Shown: positions 34,701 through 45,063 of the stretch, in pieces
How the letters are laid out: each line of letters begins with the position of its first letter
Numbering within the stretch: position 1 is the first letter of the stretch
Origin: Triticum aestivum
Taxonomy: Eukaryota; Streptophyta; Magnoliopsida; Poales; Poaceae
NCBI RefSeq assembly: GCF_018294505.1
Contig: NC_057809.1
Location: 508,425,914-508,489,913, forward strand
Direction of reading: 5' to 3'
Length of the DNA stretch: 64,000 nt
Notes under the pieces: model-generated
Told to the model about the DNA's origin: nothing
The model's database searches: none
The model's input: only the letters and a program-made list of their open reading frames with translations
Program-made: the position numbers and the translations under genes

Positions 34701-37136
34701 GATCACATCGACTTTGGAACCATTTCCCACGCGCATCATCACCTCGTCCTTAGCCAATCTTCGTTTAATCTGTAGCCCCTGTTTCGAGTTGCAAATGTTA
34801 GCAACTGAACCAGTAGCAAATACCCATGCACTACTGCGAGCATTAGTAAGGTACACATCAATAACATGTATATCAAATATACCTTTCACTTTGACATCCT
34901 TCTTCTCCGCCAAATACTTGGGGCAGTTCCGCTTCCAGTGACCAGTTCCTTTGTAGTAGAAGCACTCAATCTCAGGCTTAGGTCCAGACTTGGGTTGCTT
35001 CACTTGAGCAGCAACTGGCTTGCTGTTCTTCTTGAAGTTCCCCTTCTTCCCTTTATCCTTTTTCTTGAAACTGGTGGTCTTGTTGACCATCAACACTTGA
35101 TGCTCCTTCTTGATTTCTACCTCCGTAGCCTTTAGCATTGCGAAGAGCTTAGGAATAATCTTATCCATCCCTTGCATATTATAGTTCATCACGAAGCTCT
35201 TGTAGCTTGGTGGCAGTGATTGAAGAACTCCGTCAATGACACTATCATCAGGAAGATTAACTCCCAGTTGAGTCAAGGGGTTGTGGTATCCAGACATTCT
35301 GAGTATATGTTCACTGACAGAACTATTCTCCTCCATCTTGCAGCTGTAGAACTTATTGGAGACTTCATATCTCTCAATCCGGGCATTTGCTTGAAATATT
35401 AACTTCAATTCCTGGAACATCTCATATGCTCCATGACGTTCAAAACGTCGTTGAAGTCCCGGTTCTAATCCATAAAGCATGGCACAATGAACTATCGAGT
35501 AGTCATCAGCTTTGCTCTGCCAGGTGTTTGATACGTCTCCGTCGTATCTACTTTTCCAAACACTTTTGCCCTTGTTTTGGACACTAACTTGTATGATTTG
35601 AATGGAACTAACCCGGATTGACGCTGTTTTTTCAGTAGAATTACCATGATGTTGTTTTATGTGCAGAAAACAAATATTCTCGGAATGACCTGAAACTCCA
35701 TGGGAGGTCTTAGAAAAAATAATAAAAAATCATCGCCAAATATGAAGACCAGGGGGCCCACACCCTTCTCACGAGGGTGCCACCCCCCTAGGGCACGCCC
35801 CCTACCTCGTGGGCCCCCTGGAGACCCTCCGACGCCAACTCCAACTCTATATATTTGCTTTCGGAGAAAAAAAATAAAGGAGAATAAATCATCGTGTTTT
35901 ACGATACGGAGCCGCCGCCAAGCCCTAAAACCTCTCGGGAGGGCTGATCTGGAGTCCGTTCGGGGCTACGGAGAGGGGGATTCGTCGCCGTCGTCATCAT
36001 CAACCATCCTCCATCACCAATTTCATGATTCTCACCGCCGCGCGTGAGTAATTGCATCGCAAGCTTGCTGGACGGTGATGGGTTGGATGAGATTTATCAT
36101 GTAATCGAGTTAGTTTTGTTAGGGTTTGATCCCTAGTATCCATTATGTTCTGAGATTGATGTTGCTATGACTTTGCTATGCTTAATGCTTGTCACTAGGG
36201 CCCGAGTGCCATGATTTCAGATCTGAACCTATTATATTTTCATGAATATATGTGAGTTCTTGATCCTATCTTGCAAGTCTATAGTCACCTACTATGTGTT
36301 ATGATCCGGCAACCCCGAAGTGACAATAATCGGGACCACTCCCGGTGATGACCATAGTTTGAGGAGTTCATGTATTCACTATGTGCTAATGCTTTGTTCC
36401 GGTTCTCTATTAAAAGGAGGCCTTAATATCCCTTAGTTTCCAATAGGACCCCATTGCCACGGGAGGGTAGGACAAAAGATGTCATGCAAGTTCTTTTCCA
36501 TAAGCATGTATGACTATATACGGAATACATGCCTACATTACATTGATGAATTGGAGCTAGTTCTGTGTCACCCTATGTTATGACTGTTGCATGATGAACT
36601 GCATCCGGCATAATTATCCATCACTGATCCGGTGCCTACGAGTTTTCCATATACTGGTTTACGCTTATTTACTTTTCCGTTGCTACTGTTGCAATCACTA
36701 CAAAATACCAAAAATATTACTTTTTGTTGTCTTTACTTTTGTTGCCGCTACCACCACTATCATATTACTTTGCTACTAAACACTTTGCTGCAGATACTAA
36801 GTTTCCAGGTGTGGTTGAATTGACAACTCAGCTGCTAATACTTGAGAATATTCTTTGGCTCCCCTTGTGTCGAATCAATAAATTTGGGTTGAATACTCTA
36901 CCCTCGAAAGCTGTTGCGATCCCCTATACTTGTGGGTTATCAGTGTTCAAAACATCTGGCGTTGCTCCTGCAGCGGGTTTGTCACCTAGCGGTGCTTCCA
37001 GGACGTAATTCTTCTGTGCAGCAATGAGGATAATCCTCAAGTTACGGACCCAGTCCATGTAGTTGCTACCATCATCTTTCAACTTAGCTTTCTCTAGGAA
37101 CGCATTAAAATTCAATGGAACAACAACATGGGCCAT
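31752..37136 (-). pseudogene. Copia gag-pol pseudogene (element R)
   Basis: Gag starts at 37136 (MAHVVVPLNFNAF) and is split by the solo LTR at 35529-36942. A long open segment, 35480-34587, carries the rest of gag, the zinc knuckle and protease. The second knuckle Cys is Tyr (codon 34953-34955) and the protease catalytic Asp of DTG is Ala (codon 34815-34817). The frame ends in TGA where better copies have CGA. Integrase continues in 34541-34050 to a TGA just before the second catalytic Asp, then 34028-33750, then after a frameshift 33808-33263. RT lies in 33266-32970 and 32865-32587, with the YVDDILLIGND box intact. RNase H is in 32268-32047 and 31994-31752. The element is dead through several nonsense codons, frameshifts, missense losses and an insertion. 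Confidence 0.9.
35529..36942 (+). mobile_element. 1414-bp solo LTR inserted in gag of element R
   Basis: It starts TGATACGTCTCCG and ends GGGTTATCA. Both sides carry GTGTT (35524-35528 and 36943-36947), a perfect 5-bp target duplication. Gag sequence is continuous when the unit is removed. A CTATATATTTG promoter-like box is near 35851. There is no second LTR, primer site or coding region, so it is a solo LTR left by LTR-LTR recombination. It shares the TGATACG start and the CCTATACTTGTGGGT...TCA end with the family at 14965 and 28939 but differs in between. I do not give a family name. Confidence 0.9.
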
Positions 37137-38356
37137 CTATCTACAACAACATAGACATGCAAAATACTATCAGGTACTAAGTTCATGATAAATTAAAATT
37201 CAATTAATCAAATTACTTAAGAACTCCCACTTAGATAAACATCTCTCTGATCTTCTAAGTGATCACGTGATCCATATCAACTAAACCATATCTGATCATC
37301 ATGTGAGATGGAGTAGCTTTCAATGGTGAACATCACTATGTTGATCATATCTACTATATGATTCACGCTCGACCTTTCGGTCTTAGTGTTCCGAGGCCAT
37401 ATCTGCATATGCTAGGCTCGTCAAGTTTAACCTGAGTATTCTGTGTGTGCAAAACTGGCTTGCACCCATTGTATGTTTATGTAGAGCTTATCACACCCGA
37501 TCATCACGTGGTGTCTCGGCACGACGAACTATAGCAACGGTGCATACTCAGGGAGAACTCTTATACCTTGAAATTTAGTGAGAGATCATCTTATAATGCT
37601 ACCGCCGAACTAAGAAAAATAAGATGCATAAAGGATAAACATCACATGCAATCAATATAAGTGATATGATATGGCCATCATCATCTTATGTCTTTGATCT
37701 CCATCTCCAAAGCACCGTCATGATCACCATCGTCACCGGCTTGACACCTTGATCTTCATTGAATCATCGTTGTCGTCTCGCCAACTATTGCTTCTACGAC
37801 TATCGCTACCGCTTAGTGATAAAGTAAAGCAATTACATGTCGATTGCATTTCATATAATAAAGCGACAACCATATGGCTCCTGCCAGTTGCCGATAACTC
37901 TGTTACAAAACATGACCATCTCATACAATAAAATTTAGCATCATGTCTTGACCAAATCACATCACAACATGCCCTGCAAAAACAAGTTAGACGTCCTCTA
38001 CTTTGTTGTTGCAAGTTTTACGTGGCTGCTACGGGCTGAGCAAGAACCGTTCTTACCTACGCATCAAAAATGACAACGCGGTATAGTGATTGCTTTTTGA
38101 TCTTCAGAAAGAACCCTGTTCATTGAATCCGATTCAACTAAAGCTGAAGAAATAGACACCCACTAGCCACCTGTGTGCGAAGCACGTCGGTAGAACTAGT
38201 CTCACGTTAGCATACGCGTAATGTCGGTCTGGGCCGCTTCATTCAACAATGCCGCTGAATCAAGAATCAACTAGTGGCGGCAAGCAATATGTATATACCC
38301 ACGCCCACAACTCCTTTGTGTTCTACTCGTGCATATAACATCTACGCATAAACCTG

Positions 38357-38368
38357 GCTCTGATGCCA
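38357..38368 (-). promoter_or_regulatory. Primer-binding site of element R
   Basis: On the minus strand it reads TGGCATCAGAGC, one base from the LTR end at 38370. It differs by one base from the canonical initiator Met-tRNA complement. Confidence 0.85.
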
Positions 38369-38369
38369 C

Positions 38370-40107
38370 TGTTGGGGAACGCAGTAATTTCAAAAAAAAT
38401 CCTACGCACACGCAGGATCATGGTGATGCATAGCAACGAGAGGGGAGAGTGTTGTCTACGTACCCTCGCAGACCATAAGCGGAAGCGTTATGACAACGCG
38501 GTTGATGTAGTCGTACGTCTTCATGATCGACCGATCCTAGTACCGAAAGTACGACACATCCGCGATCTGCACATGTTCAGCTCGGTGACGTCCCACGGAC
38601 TCACGATCCAGCAGAGTGTCGAGGGAGAGCTTCGTCAGCATGACGGCGTGATGATGGTGATGATGATGCTACCGGAACAGGGTTTCGCCTGAGCACCGCT
38701 ACAATATGACCCAGGTGGATTATGGTGGAGGGGGGCACCGCACACGGCTGGAAACAATCAACTTGTGTGTTCTAGGGTGCCTCCCTGCCCCCGTATATAA
38801 AGGAGCAAGGGGGGAGGCCGGCCGGCCTTGGGGCGCGCCAAGGAGAGGGAGGAGTCCTCCTCCTAGTAGGAGTAGGACCCCCCCCCTTTCCTAGTCCAAC
38901 TAGGAAGAAGGAGGGGGGAGGAAAGAAAGGGAGAGAGGGAGGGAAAGAGGGGGCGCCGCCCCCCTCCATGTCCAATTCGGACTCCCAAGGGGGGCGGCCA
39001 GCCCTATGGCCCCTCCTCTCTCTCACACAAGGCCCATGTTGGCCCATTAGTTCCCCCGGGGGTTCCGATAACCCCCCGGCACTCCGATAATTATCCGGTG
39101 ACCCCCGGAACTCATCTGGTGTCCGAATATAGTCATCCAATATATCAATCTTTATGTCTCGACCATTTCGAGACTCCTTGTCATGTCTGTGGTCACATCC
39201 GGGACTCGGAACTACCTTCGGTACATCAAAACACATAAACTCATAATACCGACTGTCACAGAATGTTAAGCGTGCGGACCCTACGGGTTCGAGAACTATG
39301 TAGACATGACCGAGACACGTCTCCGGTCAATAACCAATAGCGGAACCTGGATGTTCATATTGGCTCCTACATATTCTACGAAGATCTTTATTGGTCAAAC
39401 TGCATAACGATATACGTTGTTCCCTTTGTCATCGGTATTTTACTTGCCTGAGATTCGATCATCGGTATCTCAATACCTAGTTCAATCTCGTTACTGGCAA
39501 GTCTCTTTACTCGTTCCGTAATGCATCATCCCGTAACTAACTCATTAGTCACATTGCTTGCAAGGCTTATAGTGATGTGCATTACCGAGAGGGCCCAGAG
39601 ATACCTCTCCAATACTCAGAGTGACAAATCCTAATCTTGATCTATGCCAACTCAACAAACACCATCAGAGACACCTGTAGATCATCTTTATAGTCACCCA
39701 GTTACGTTGTGACGTTTGATAGCACACAATGTGTTCCTTCGGTATTCGTGAGTTGCATGATCTCATAGTCATAGGAACGTGTATAAGTTATGGAGAAAGC
39801 AATAGCAATGAACTAAATGATCATCGTGCTAAGCTAACAGATGGGTCAAGTCAATCACATCATTCTCTAATGATATGATCCCGTTAATCAAATAACAACT
39901 CATGTCTATGGTCAGGAAACATAACCATCATTGATTCAACGAGCTGGTCAAGTAGAGGCATACTAGTGACACTCTGTTTGTCTATGTATTCACACATGTA
40001 CTAAGTTTCCGGTTAATACAATTCTAGCATGAATAATAAACATTTATCATGATATAAGGAAATATAAATAACAACTTTATTATTGCCTCTAGGGCATATT
40101 TCCTTCA
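38370..40107 (-). repeat. 5' LTR of element R
   Basis: This 1738-bp LTR starts (minus strand) TGAAGGAAATATGCCC and ends GTTCCCCAACA. The promoter box reads as TATATAAA on the plus strand at 38794-38801. Transcription from it would run leftward into element R, away from the host-like segment at 40.1-46 kb. Confidence 0.9.
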
Positions 40108-40504
40108 CGTCGCAGGGAGCATATGCAAAAATGGACAAGTAGTTGCCCCCCCCCCCACCGCACCCCATCCATCATGCCGCCGACAAGGGATTGCATCGTC
40201 GGACCAGGTTCGGACAGAGGAGGATCTGCCAGCCGGTTAGGGCATTCTGGAGAGCTTTCCGCCCACGCAAATGCCACCGATGGACGTATGTGACTCACCG
40301 CAGCTCATTCAGGCGCAGAGAAGCACGAGCAACGGCGGCGCTCGGGCTGCCCACGACCTGTTAGATGGAATGGCACAACAAGAGTCGGTACGTCCTTGGT
40401 GCTCCTATCCGATCAACTTTGCATATGCCATGTTCAATGTTTTGCATAGACCGCTAGTTCATTTCGGACATGCTGAATGCTTGCAAACCATGATCATTTA
40501 GGAG
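40108..40504. other. Unassigned segment between element R and the pseudogene
   Basis: It starts with the presumed target site of element R (CGTCG) and contains a run of 12 C at about 40147-40158. Short overlapping open frames exist on both strands but none matches a protein I recognise. It may include the 5' part or promoter of the adjacent pseudogene. Confidence 0.4.
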
Positions 40505-41810
40505 GTGATCCTGTCGGACATGATCAATGATAATCAAGTTTCAACCCAAATGGACTACGAACTGGGGAATCTAACTTGCCCTTCATTTGAAGTTGGGACA
40601 ACATCAAATCCCAATCCGAGCAAGAAGAAGAAGACAAAGACGACAAAGGCAAGAGGTCCGGCATACTTAACTTTTGAGGATATCTTGTTCGTCAAAGCTT
40701 GTTGGTCACAACAATGGATCCAATATGCGGCAGTGAGCAAAAGGGGAACAAATATTGGGAGAAGATTTAGAAGGAATATCATGAACAAATGGAATATGTC
40801 GAGCCGCATCCTATCATCACCAACCATAATGTGGAATCGCTCCAAAATCGATGGGGGGTCATTCAAGGGGAAGTTAACAAGTACGTCGTCTACTACTCAA
40901 AAGTGACCGGCCTCCCTCAAAGTGGGATGGGAGTGGCAACTCACATAAGCTACCTCATCTTGTAATCATTTGCGTATGCCTTTTTTTTTATTCTCATACT
41001 CATACATTTTTTTTGCTAGGCCGCGGTGGCGGCCACTATGTATCACGAAACGGAGAAGAAGCCATTTTCTTTTAGCCATTGTTGGATCATATTGAATGGC
41101 CGACCAAAGTGGACACAACTTGTGGCATATCTCAAGGCCCGCAAGAAGAGGAATGATGGCTCAAACTTCCACCAATCAACTGGGTTGGACGATGAAGAGG
41201 AAGATGTTGTCGTGGAGAATGGAAGAGCCACACCATGCCAAAGGATAACCGGAAAGTCATGGGAAACAAGTGGGAGAAGGCAAGGGCCTCCCGTGACGTC
41301 ACGGCTACAAAATGTCCACCACATGGACGGGCATATTTTCGGTGAGAGAGAACAAGAAAGAGGAGAGGTACAAGCTCATGTTGAATGCGCAAAAGGAGAG
41401 GATGGATGGGGACCGAAAGAGGGCGGAGAAAAAGCTGGAAATTGTGATGGAGAAGATCGAGTTGGAGAAGTAAGAGGTGGCGATCGAATGGGAGCTCGAG
41501 AAGGTCAAGACATTTAGAGAGATTGAGCTTGAGAAGGAGAGATTACAAATCGCATGGAAGGCGGAGGATGCGAAGATCATATTGACGGACGAAAGCCTCT
41601 TTGATGAGCATGTCAAGAAGTGATTTGTGGAGAAGAGAAAAAAGATCAACGGACGTAGGAAAGTATGAGGTGGCGAGAGCGGCTATGACGGCAGCGGAGC
41701 ATGCGGCAAAGATGTAGGCAGAACATGCGGCAAGGATGCAAACGGAGCATGCACAGCAGGAGGCAAGGAAGGAGGAGGAGCAGGTAGCATGGATGGCGTC
41801 CGACGAGTGA
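40505..41810 (+). pseudogene. NAM-associated C-terminal / SANT-like protein pseudogene
   Basis: The pieces match a large grass family that pairs an N-terminal SANT/MYB-like DNA-binding region with a NAM-associated C-terminal domain. Positions 40505-40711 encode the basic linker and the helix start (KKKTKTTKARG, then FEDILFVKACWSQQ). The family frame then shifts by one base; it carries KGNKYWEKI, a TAG stop, and a segment ending in LQNRWGVIQGEVNKY to about 40930. An AG-ending, T-rich intron-like stretch (~40935-41021) precedes the next exon, which begins AAVAATMYHETEKKPFSFSHCW (41022 on). A further frameshift lies near 41255. The remaining charged, Glu/Lys/Met-rich coiled-coil-like tail runs to ~41810 with stops. 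In this family such genes are often mobile-element-associated; its function is unknown. No intact product is possible. Confidence 0.7.
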
Positions 41811-41825
41811 CCCGGATCAGTCGCT

Positions 41826-43084
41826 GACTGATCCATCACGCTCAGACATTGATTTCATTTTGGCATGTCCGGATTATTGAACTATGATTTGTTTTGCTTT
41901 GTCGTATTTGTATTAAACTGTTGAATTAGAATGATTTTGTATCCTATAATCGACGTGCATGGATTGTATGGAATTGAGAATCCACATTTAAGGTGTGTGG
42001 ATATGCGGCAACCCAAATGAGGGGTCGTCCAGCGCTGGATTTGCCAAGTCCGACTGTAAATGCTTTGATGGTACGTGCGCTTGCTTAATTATCCGGGTTT
42101 GGTTGTTCTAATGATGCCCCTCAACGGAACAAACAAATTCTTCTGAATTCGGATGCGTACGCGCTCATAGGAACCTGCCGCCGACTTTCCAGTTTCACTT
42201 TCCCTTGGCTCGTGCAGCAAAGAATAAGATTTCTTGCTTCTGTCCGAGTGTTTTGTTTTAACGGAAAAGGTTCATGAAACGGATTTGCTGGGCCATACAT
42301 AGATCTGTTGCACCAGCAAATCCCGGTGAGAATTATACGGTCATTGGCCGGCATTTCCTATTACGTGTGGGTTTAAGCCATGCCCGATATGCGCTGCGCC
42401 TTTCCGAGGACAGAAGTGGATTAGCCACTGATCTAGAAAGAAAGAGAAAAATAGCTGCTCGTTAAGCAAACTGCTGAGAAAAATCGGCAACCGGTAGGAC
42501 GCGGGGATCTGTAGGCAATGGGTGGGAAACCACCACCCCATTGCTTGCCGCATAAAACAAGTGTCGTCAAACTAACTCTCACCATCACTCGCTTTCAGCA
42601 AGAGAGTCCACAAAGAAGTATAGTAGGGAACTACTCGCAGCGATCGTACGTATCTTCATTGCATATACACTCTGAGCAATACATCTTTGAATATTCATCG
42701 ATCTTTTTCCTTTTCTTTTTGTGATGGTAATTCCTGACCCGTCATTCTCTATCGTGTAGTAGAATCCATGAGACAGTCAGACCTCAGTCGTGGCTCTGGA
42801 ACAGCCTCACGCAGAAAGTCTACTATTATCACGTCTGGAAATGCACAAGAAGTTGAAGAACTAGTGCGATCGTGCACCGGCCAAGTAATCACAGCCCCGC
42901 AAAAATTTCAACATACGCAACTCAGATTTCACAACGTGTTTACACCTCTGTACTCCGTCACTGTACGTATCAGTATACTCTACGCTAGTTTCACATGTCG
43001 AGACTCCATCGACGGCCCGGGAGACCGGGACGTGCGTACACACATTTGTTCCAGCTAGTAACGCGATCCAAACGGAGTCCCGAT
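41826..43084. other. Unassigned low-copy-looking segment
   Basis: I see no recognisable gene or element. Short frames (for example 42274-42465, 42518-42724, 42768-43058) lack family resemblance and have no supporting splice structure. The right part, from about 42850, probably includes the 3' untranslated region of the minus-strand gene at 43099-43575. Confidence 0.4.
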
Positions 43085-43098
43085 CGATGGGATGAGGT

Positions 43099-43575
43099 CT
43101 ATCTCCCGACGGCGGCGCCGCCGCGGGCGACGACGGCGCTGCCGTAGTCCTCCACCGGCACGGAGTTGCGCTTGATGAACTCGAGGCACTCGGCGATGGC
43201 CTGCGCGTAGAAGGAGTTGGTCCGCATGAACGACGCCGCCCTCCTCGGCGTCTGCTGCTGCGGCTTGTGCTTGCTGGGCGCCGCCTCGCCGCCCGGGGGG
43301 CACCACCGCTGCGACCCGCTCCCGCCCACGAGCGTCCTCGCGCTGCCGCTCCGCGGGCAGGAGCCGCCGCCTCTCCTGGAGAGCCTCCTGGCGAGGTGGC
43401 GCGCGTGGCGGCCGACGAGGCCCAGGAACGTGAGCAGCTTGGCCCGCAGCCGCCGCACCGAGAACCGGTTCCTCGCGCCGAGCCGGAACCCCCTCGTCCG
43501 CCGCCACCTCCGGCCGAAGCCGAAGCCTGTGCCGAGCCTCGCGTAGCTCTCCTCCGGCGCCGGCGACAAGCTCAT
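43099..43575 (-). CDS. Small basic plant protein with conserved NSFYAQAIAECLEFIK C-terminal motif, function unknown
   Basis: This single-exon ORF encodes 158 residues, ATG at 43575-43573, stop at 43101-43099. The N-terminal ~75 residues are very rich in Arg, Gly and Leu (RRWRRTRGFRLGARNRF, then a leucine/arginine helix-like stretch around residues 42-68). A Ser/Gly/Pro-rich linker follows. The C-terminal ~45 residues contain RRAASFMRTNSFYAQAIAEC and ECLEFIKRNSVPVEDYGS. I recognise this as the hallmark of a small grass/plant family of uncharacterised proteins; I do not know its biochemical role. The basic N-terminus could direct it to the nucleus, chloroplast or mitochondrion, but the sequence does not decide. 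Codon use is strongly G/C-ending and CpG-rich, as in many grass host genes and unlike the surrounding elements. A TATA box lies about 155 bp upstream. It is the best host-gene candidate in the window; the overlapping long frames on the plus strand are by-products of its GC content. Confidence 0.75.
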   Translation of the reverse strand: MSLSPAPEESYARLGTGFGFGRRWRRTRGFRLGARNRFSVRRLRAKLLTFLGLVGRHARHLARRLSRRGGGSCPRSGSARTLVGGSGSQRWCPPGGEAAPSKHKPQQQTPRRAASFMRTNSFYAQAIAECLEFIKRNSVPVEDYGSAVVARGGAAVGR

Positions 43576-43727
43576 CCTGCGCGTCGTGCTGTGCCCGTTC
43601 CGTTCACCAGTACGTGGCGTGCGTGCGCGCGCGCTCTAGTGCGTGTGCGTACTCCTGGCTGGCCTGCGCGTGATGATCTGATTCTGGTGCTGGTGCTGGT
43701 GGTGGTCAAGTGGCGCGGCAGGGTGGG

Positions 43728-43734
43728 TATATAT
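43728..43734 (-). promoter_or_regulatory. TATA box for the 43099-43575 gene
   Basis: TATATAT within GTGGGTATATATGTCC lies 153 bp upstream of the ATG on the minus strand. It is the only good TATA-like match in an otherwise GC-rich upstream region. Transcription would be expected to start about 30 bp further left (~43700), giving a 5' leader of roughly 125 bases. Confidence 0.55.
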
Positions 43735-44264
43735 GTCCGGTCGGGGCGAGGGAACAAGGCAGGAAGGTAGGTTTGAATCGGGACTTTTTTGGCGAGAGCG
43801 ACGCGGGATCACGGCCGGGACATGACAAGATCACACAGCCCATTAGTTTACGGTGCTGATGCTGGGGAGAAGGCATTACGGACAAGCAAAAGCCAGGCAC
43901 TATGACGTGTCCGTGTAAAATGTGATGGCAACCGGTGTACCTCGTAGCGTGCTGTGCACTGCCGCACTGGTACTACGCCCTTCCGCGCAACGGGTCGGGC
44001 GGTCGACCAAGCACCGCCGGGCATGCATGCGTGCGTGCGTGCTGCGGTGACCGCCGGACATGCCAGCGAGCTGGAGCGGGCATGGCTGGGTGGACGGTGG
44101 ACACAGTCACTCACACGGGTGGTTAATCTGAATTAACAAGTGGTGAGCGGACGGATCTGTCGCGAAATCCCTGGGCACGCGGTATATTCAGGAGGTGGAT
44201 ATGCATGCGCATCGAAACAACGGGGCACGCCCCAGTTGCACGCAGACAGTTTGATTCTCTGCCT

Positions 44265-44292
44265 CCCCCCCCCCCCCCCCCCCCCCCCCCCC
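44265..44292 (+). repeat. Poly-C tract, 28 bp
   Basis: It is an uninterrupted run of 28 C bases. On the other strand this is a G-run able to form quadruplex structures. It lies about 0.5 kb upstream of the predicted TATA box of the minus-strand gene. Confidence 0.9.
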
Positions 44293-44661
44293 GCCCGGAT
44301 CACCGCGCGCGCGGTATCCAGCTGCTGCCGCCCTTGTCCTGCCCAGGGCAAATCTTTTCCTGCGATACACTGCTAGCATGCTGGTCACCGCGGTGACGTT
44401 GCCTTGCATGCCCTCGGTGTTACTCGATCCGATCGGTGATCTTCTTCTCCGCAGATGAAATCAGTTCAACGAATTCGATTGCTTCCCACGCGCTTCGATC
44501 GCATGGCGAAATATAACGCTGAATTAAGATTAGCGAGCGACAAGCAGAGGTCCGGAGCGCGCCACGCCGGCACGGGCGCGCGCACCGGCCGCACCTGCCG
44601 AGCGAGGGCGTGTCGTGTGTGCGGGGTTAGGTGCGGCGAGGCGGGGAAACGGGTGGTGGCC

Positions 44662-44752
44662 GGCGCGCGATCGAGCGTGACTCACACCCGCACGCATGCA
44701 CTGCGGCGCGCGATCGAGCGTGACTCACACCCGCACGCATGCACTGCGGCGC
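44662..44752 (+). repeat. 43-bp perfect tandem duplication
   Basis: The 43-bp unit starting GGCGCGCGATCGAGCG occurs at 44662-44704 and 44705-44747, followed by a short partial third copy. The two full copies are identical by eye, suggesting a recent slippage event. Each contains GCGCGCGATCGAGCG and TGACTCAC motifs. Confidence 0.9.
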
Positions 44753-45063
44753 CCGAGGTTGTCGTCGCTGGTGCTGGCGGCTGAGGCTTCCCCTGGGCAG
44801 GCGGTGCGCCGGAATCTGGGCGAGTCGGCGCGACCTAGCGCGCGGTGTGTCGTCCGGTGGCCGCTGACCTACGACCGCACGGGCGCACCGGGCGGCGTGT
44901 GAAGGGGACACGCTTCCCCTGGGAGAGGGAGGGGAGGCCGGAGTGAAGGGGACACGTGTGGCGGTGGCGGCGTCCATGTCGTCTCTTGCCGTTTTCTTTT
45001 TGCTTGCGTAGGCTGCAGGTGTTGGTGAGCGAGGCACCATGTGTTTGTGAGGGCACGAGGTGA

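Larger units (their letters stand above)
30450..40107 (-). mobile_element. Reverse-oriented Angela-type Copia element R
   Basis: Read on the minus strand: 5' LTR 40107-38370, primer site 38368-38357, leader, gag-pol 37136-31752, polypurine tract 31730-31719, and 3' LTR 31718-30450 cut short. A foreign solo LTR sits in gag (35529-36942). The outer flank of the 5' LTR is CGTCG (40108-40112). The matching copy cannot be found because the 3' LTR is truncated at GCGCGCC. The two LTRs are near-identical over the shared part, including the GGAGGAGTCCTCC segment, confirming that they are a pair. Confidence 0.88.
43740..45063. other. CpG-rich upstream/intergenic region, no gene recognised
   Basis: This GC- and CpG-rich stretch lies upstream of the minus-strand gene. 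It holds a 28-bp C run and a 43-bp tandem repeat (listed separately). Long frames here on both strands (44455-44784, 44627-45163) are low-complexity Arg/Ala/Pro/His translations typical of GC-rich DNA, and I do not call them genes. Confidence 0.5.

Noticed and set aside
42768..43058. A 96-codon ORF as a possible small gene or upstream exon
   Set aside because: No recognisable motif, no clear splice or promoter context, and likely overlap with the 3' untranslated region of the minus-strand gene.
43217..43770. Overlapping long plus-strand ORFs opposite the minus-strand gene (and a second minus-strand frame 43055-43507)
   Set aside because: These are shadows of a GC-rich coding region. They lack conserved motifs and have Arg/Ala/Pro-biased composition.
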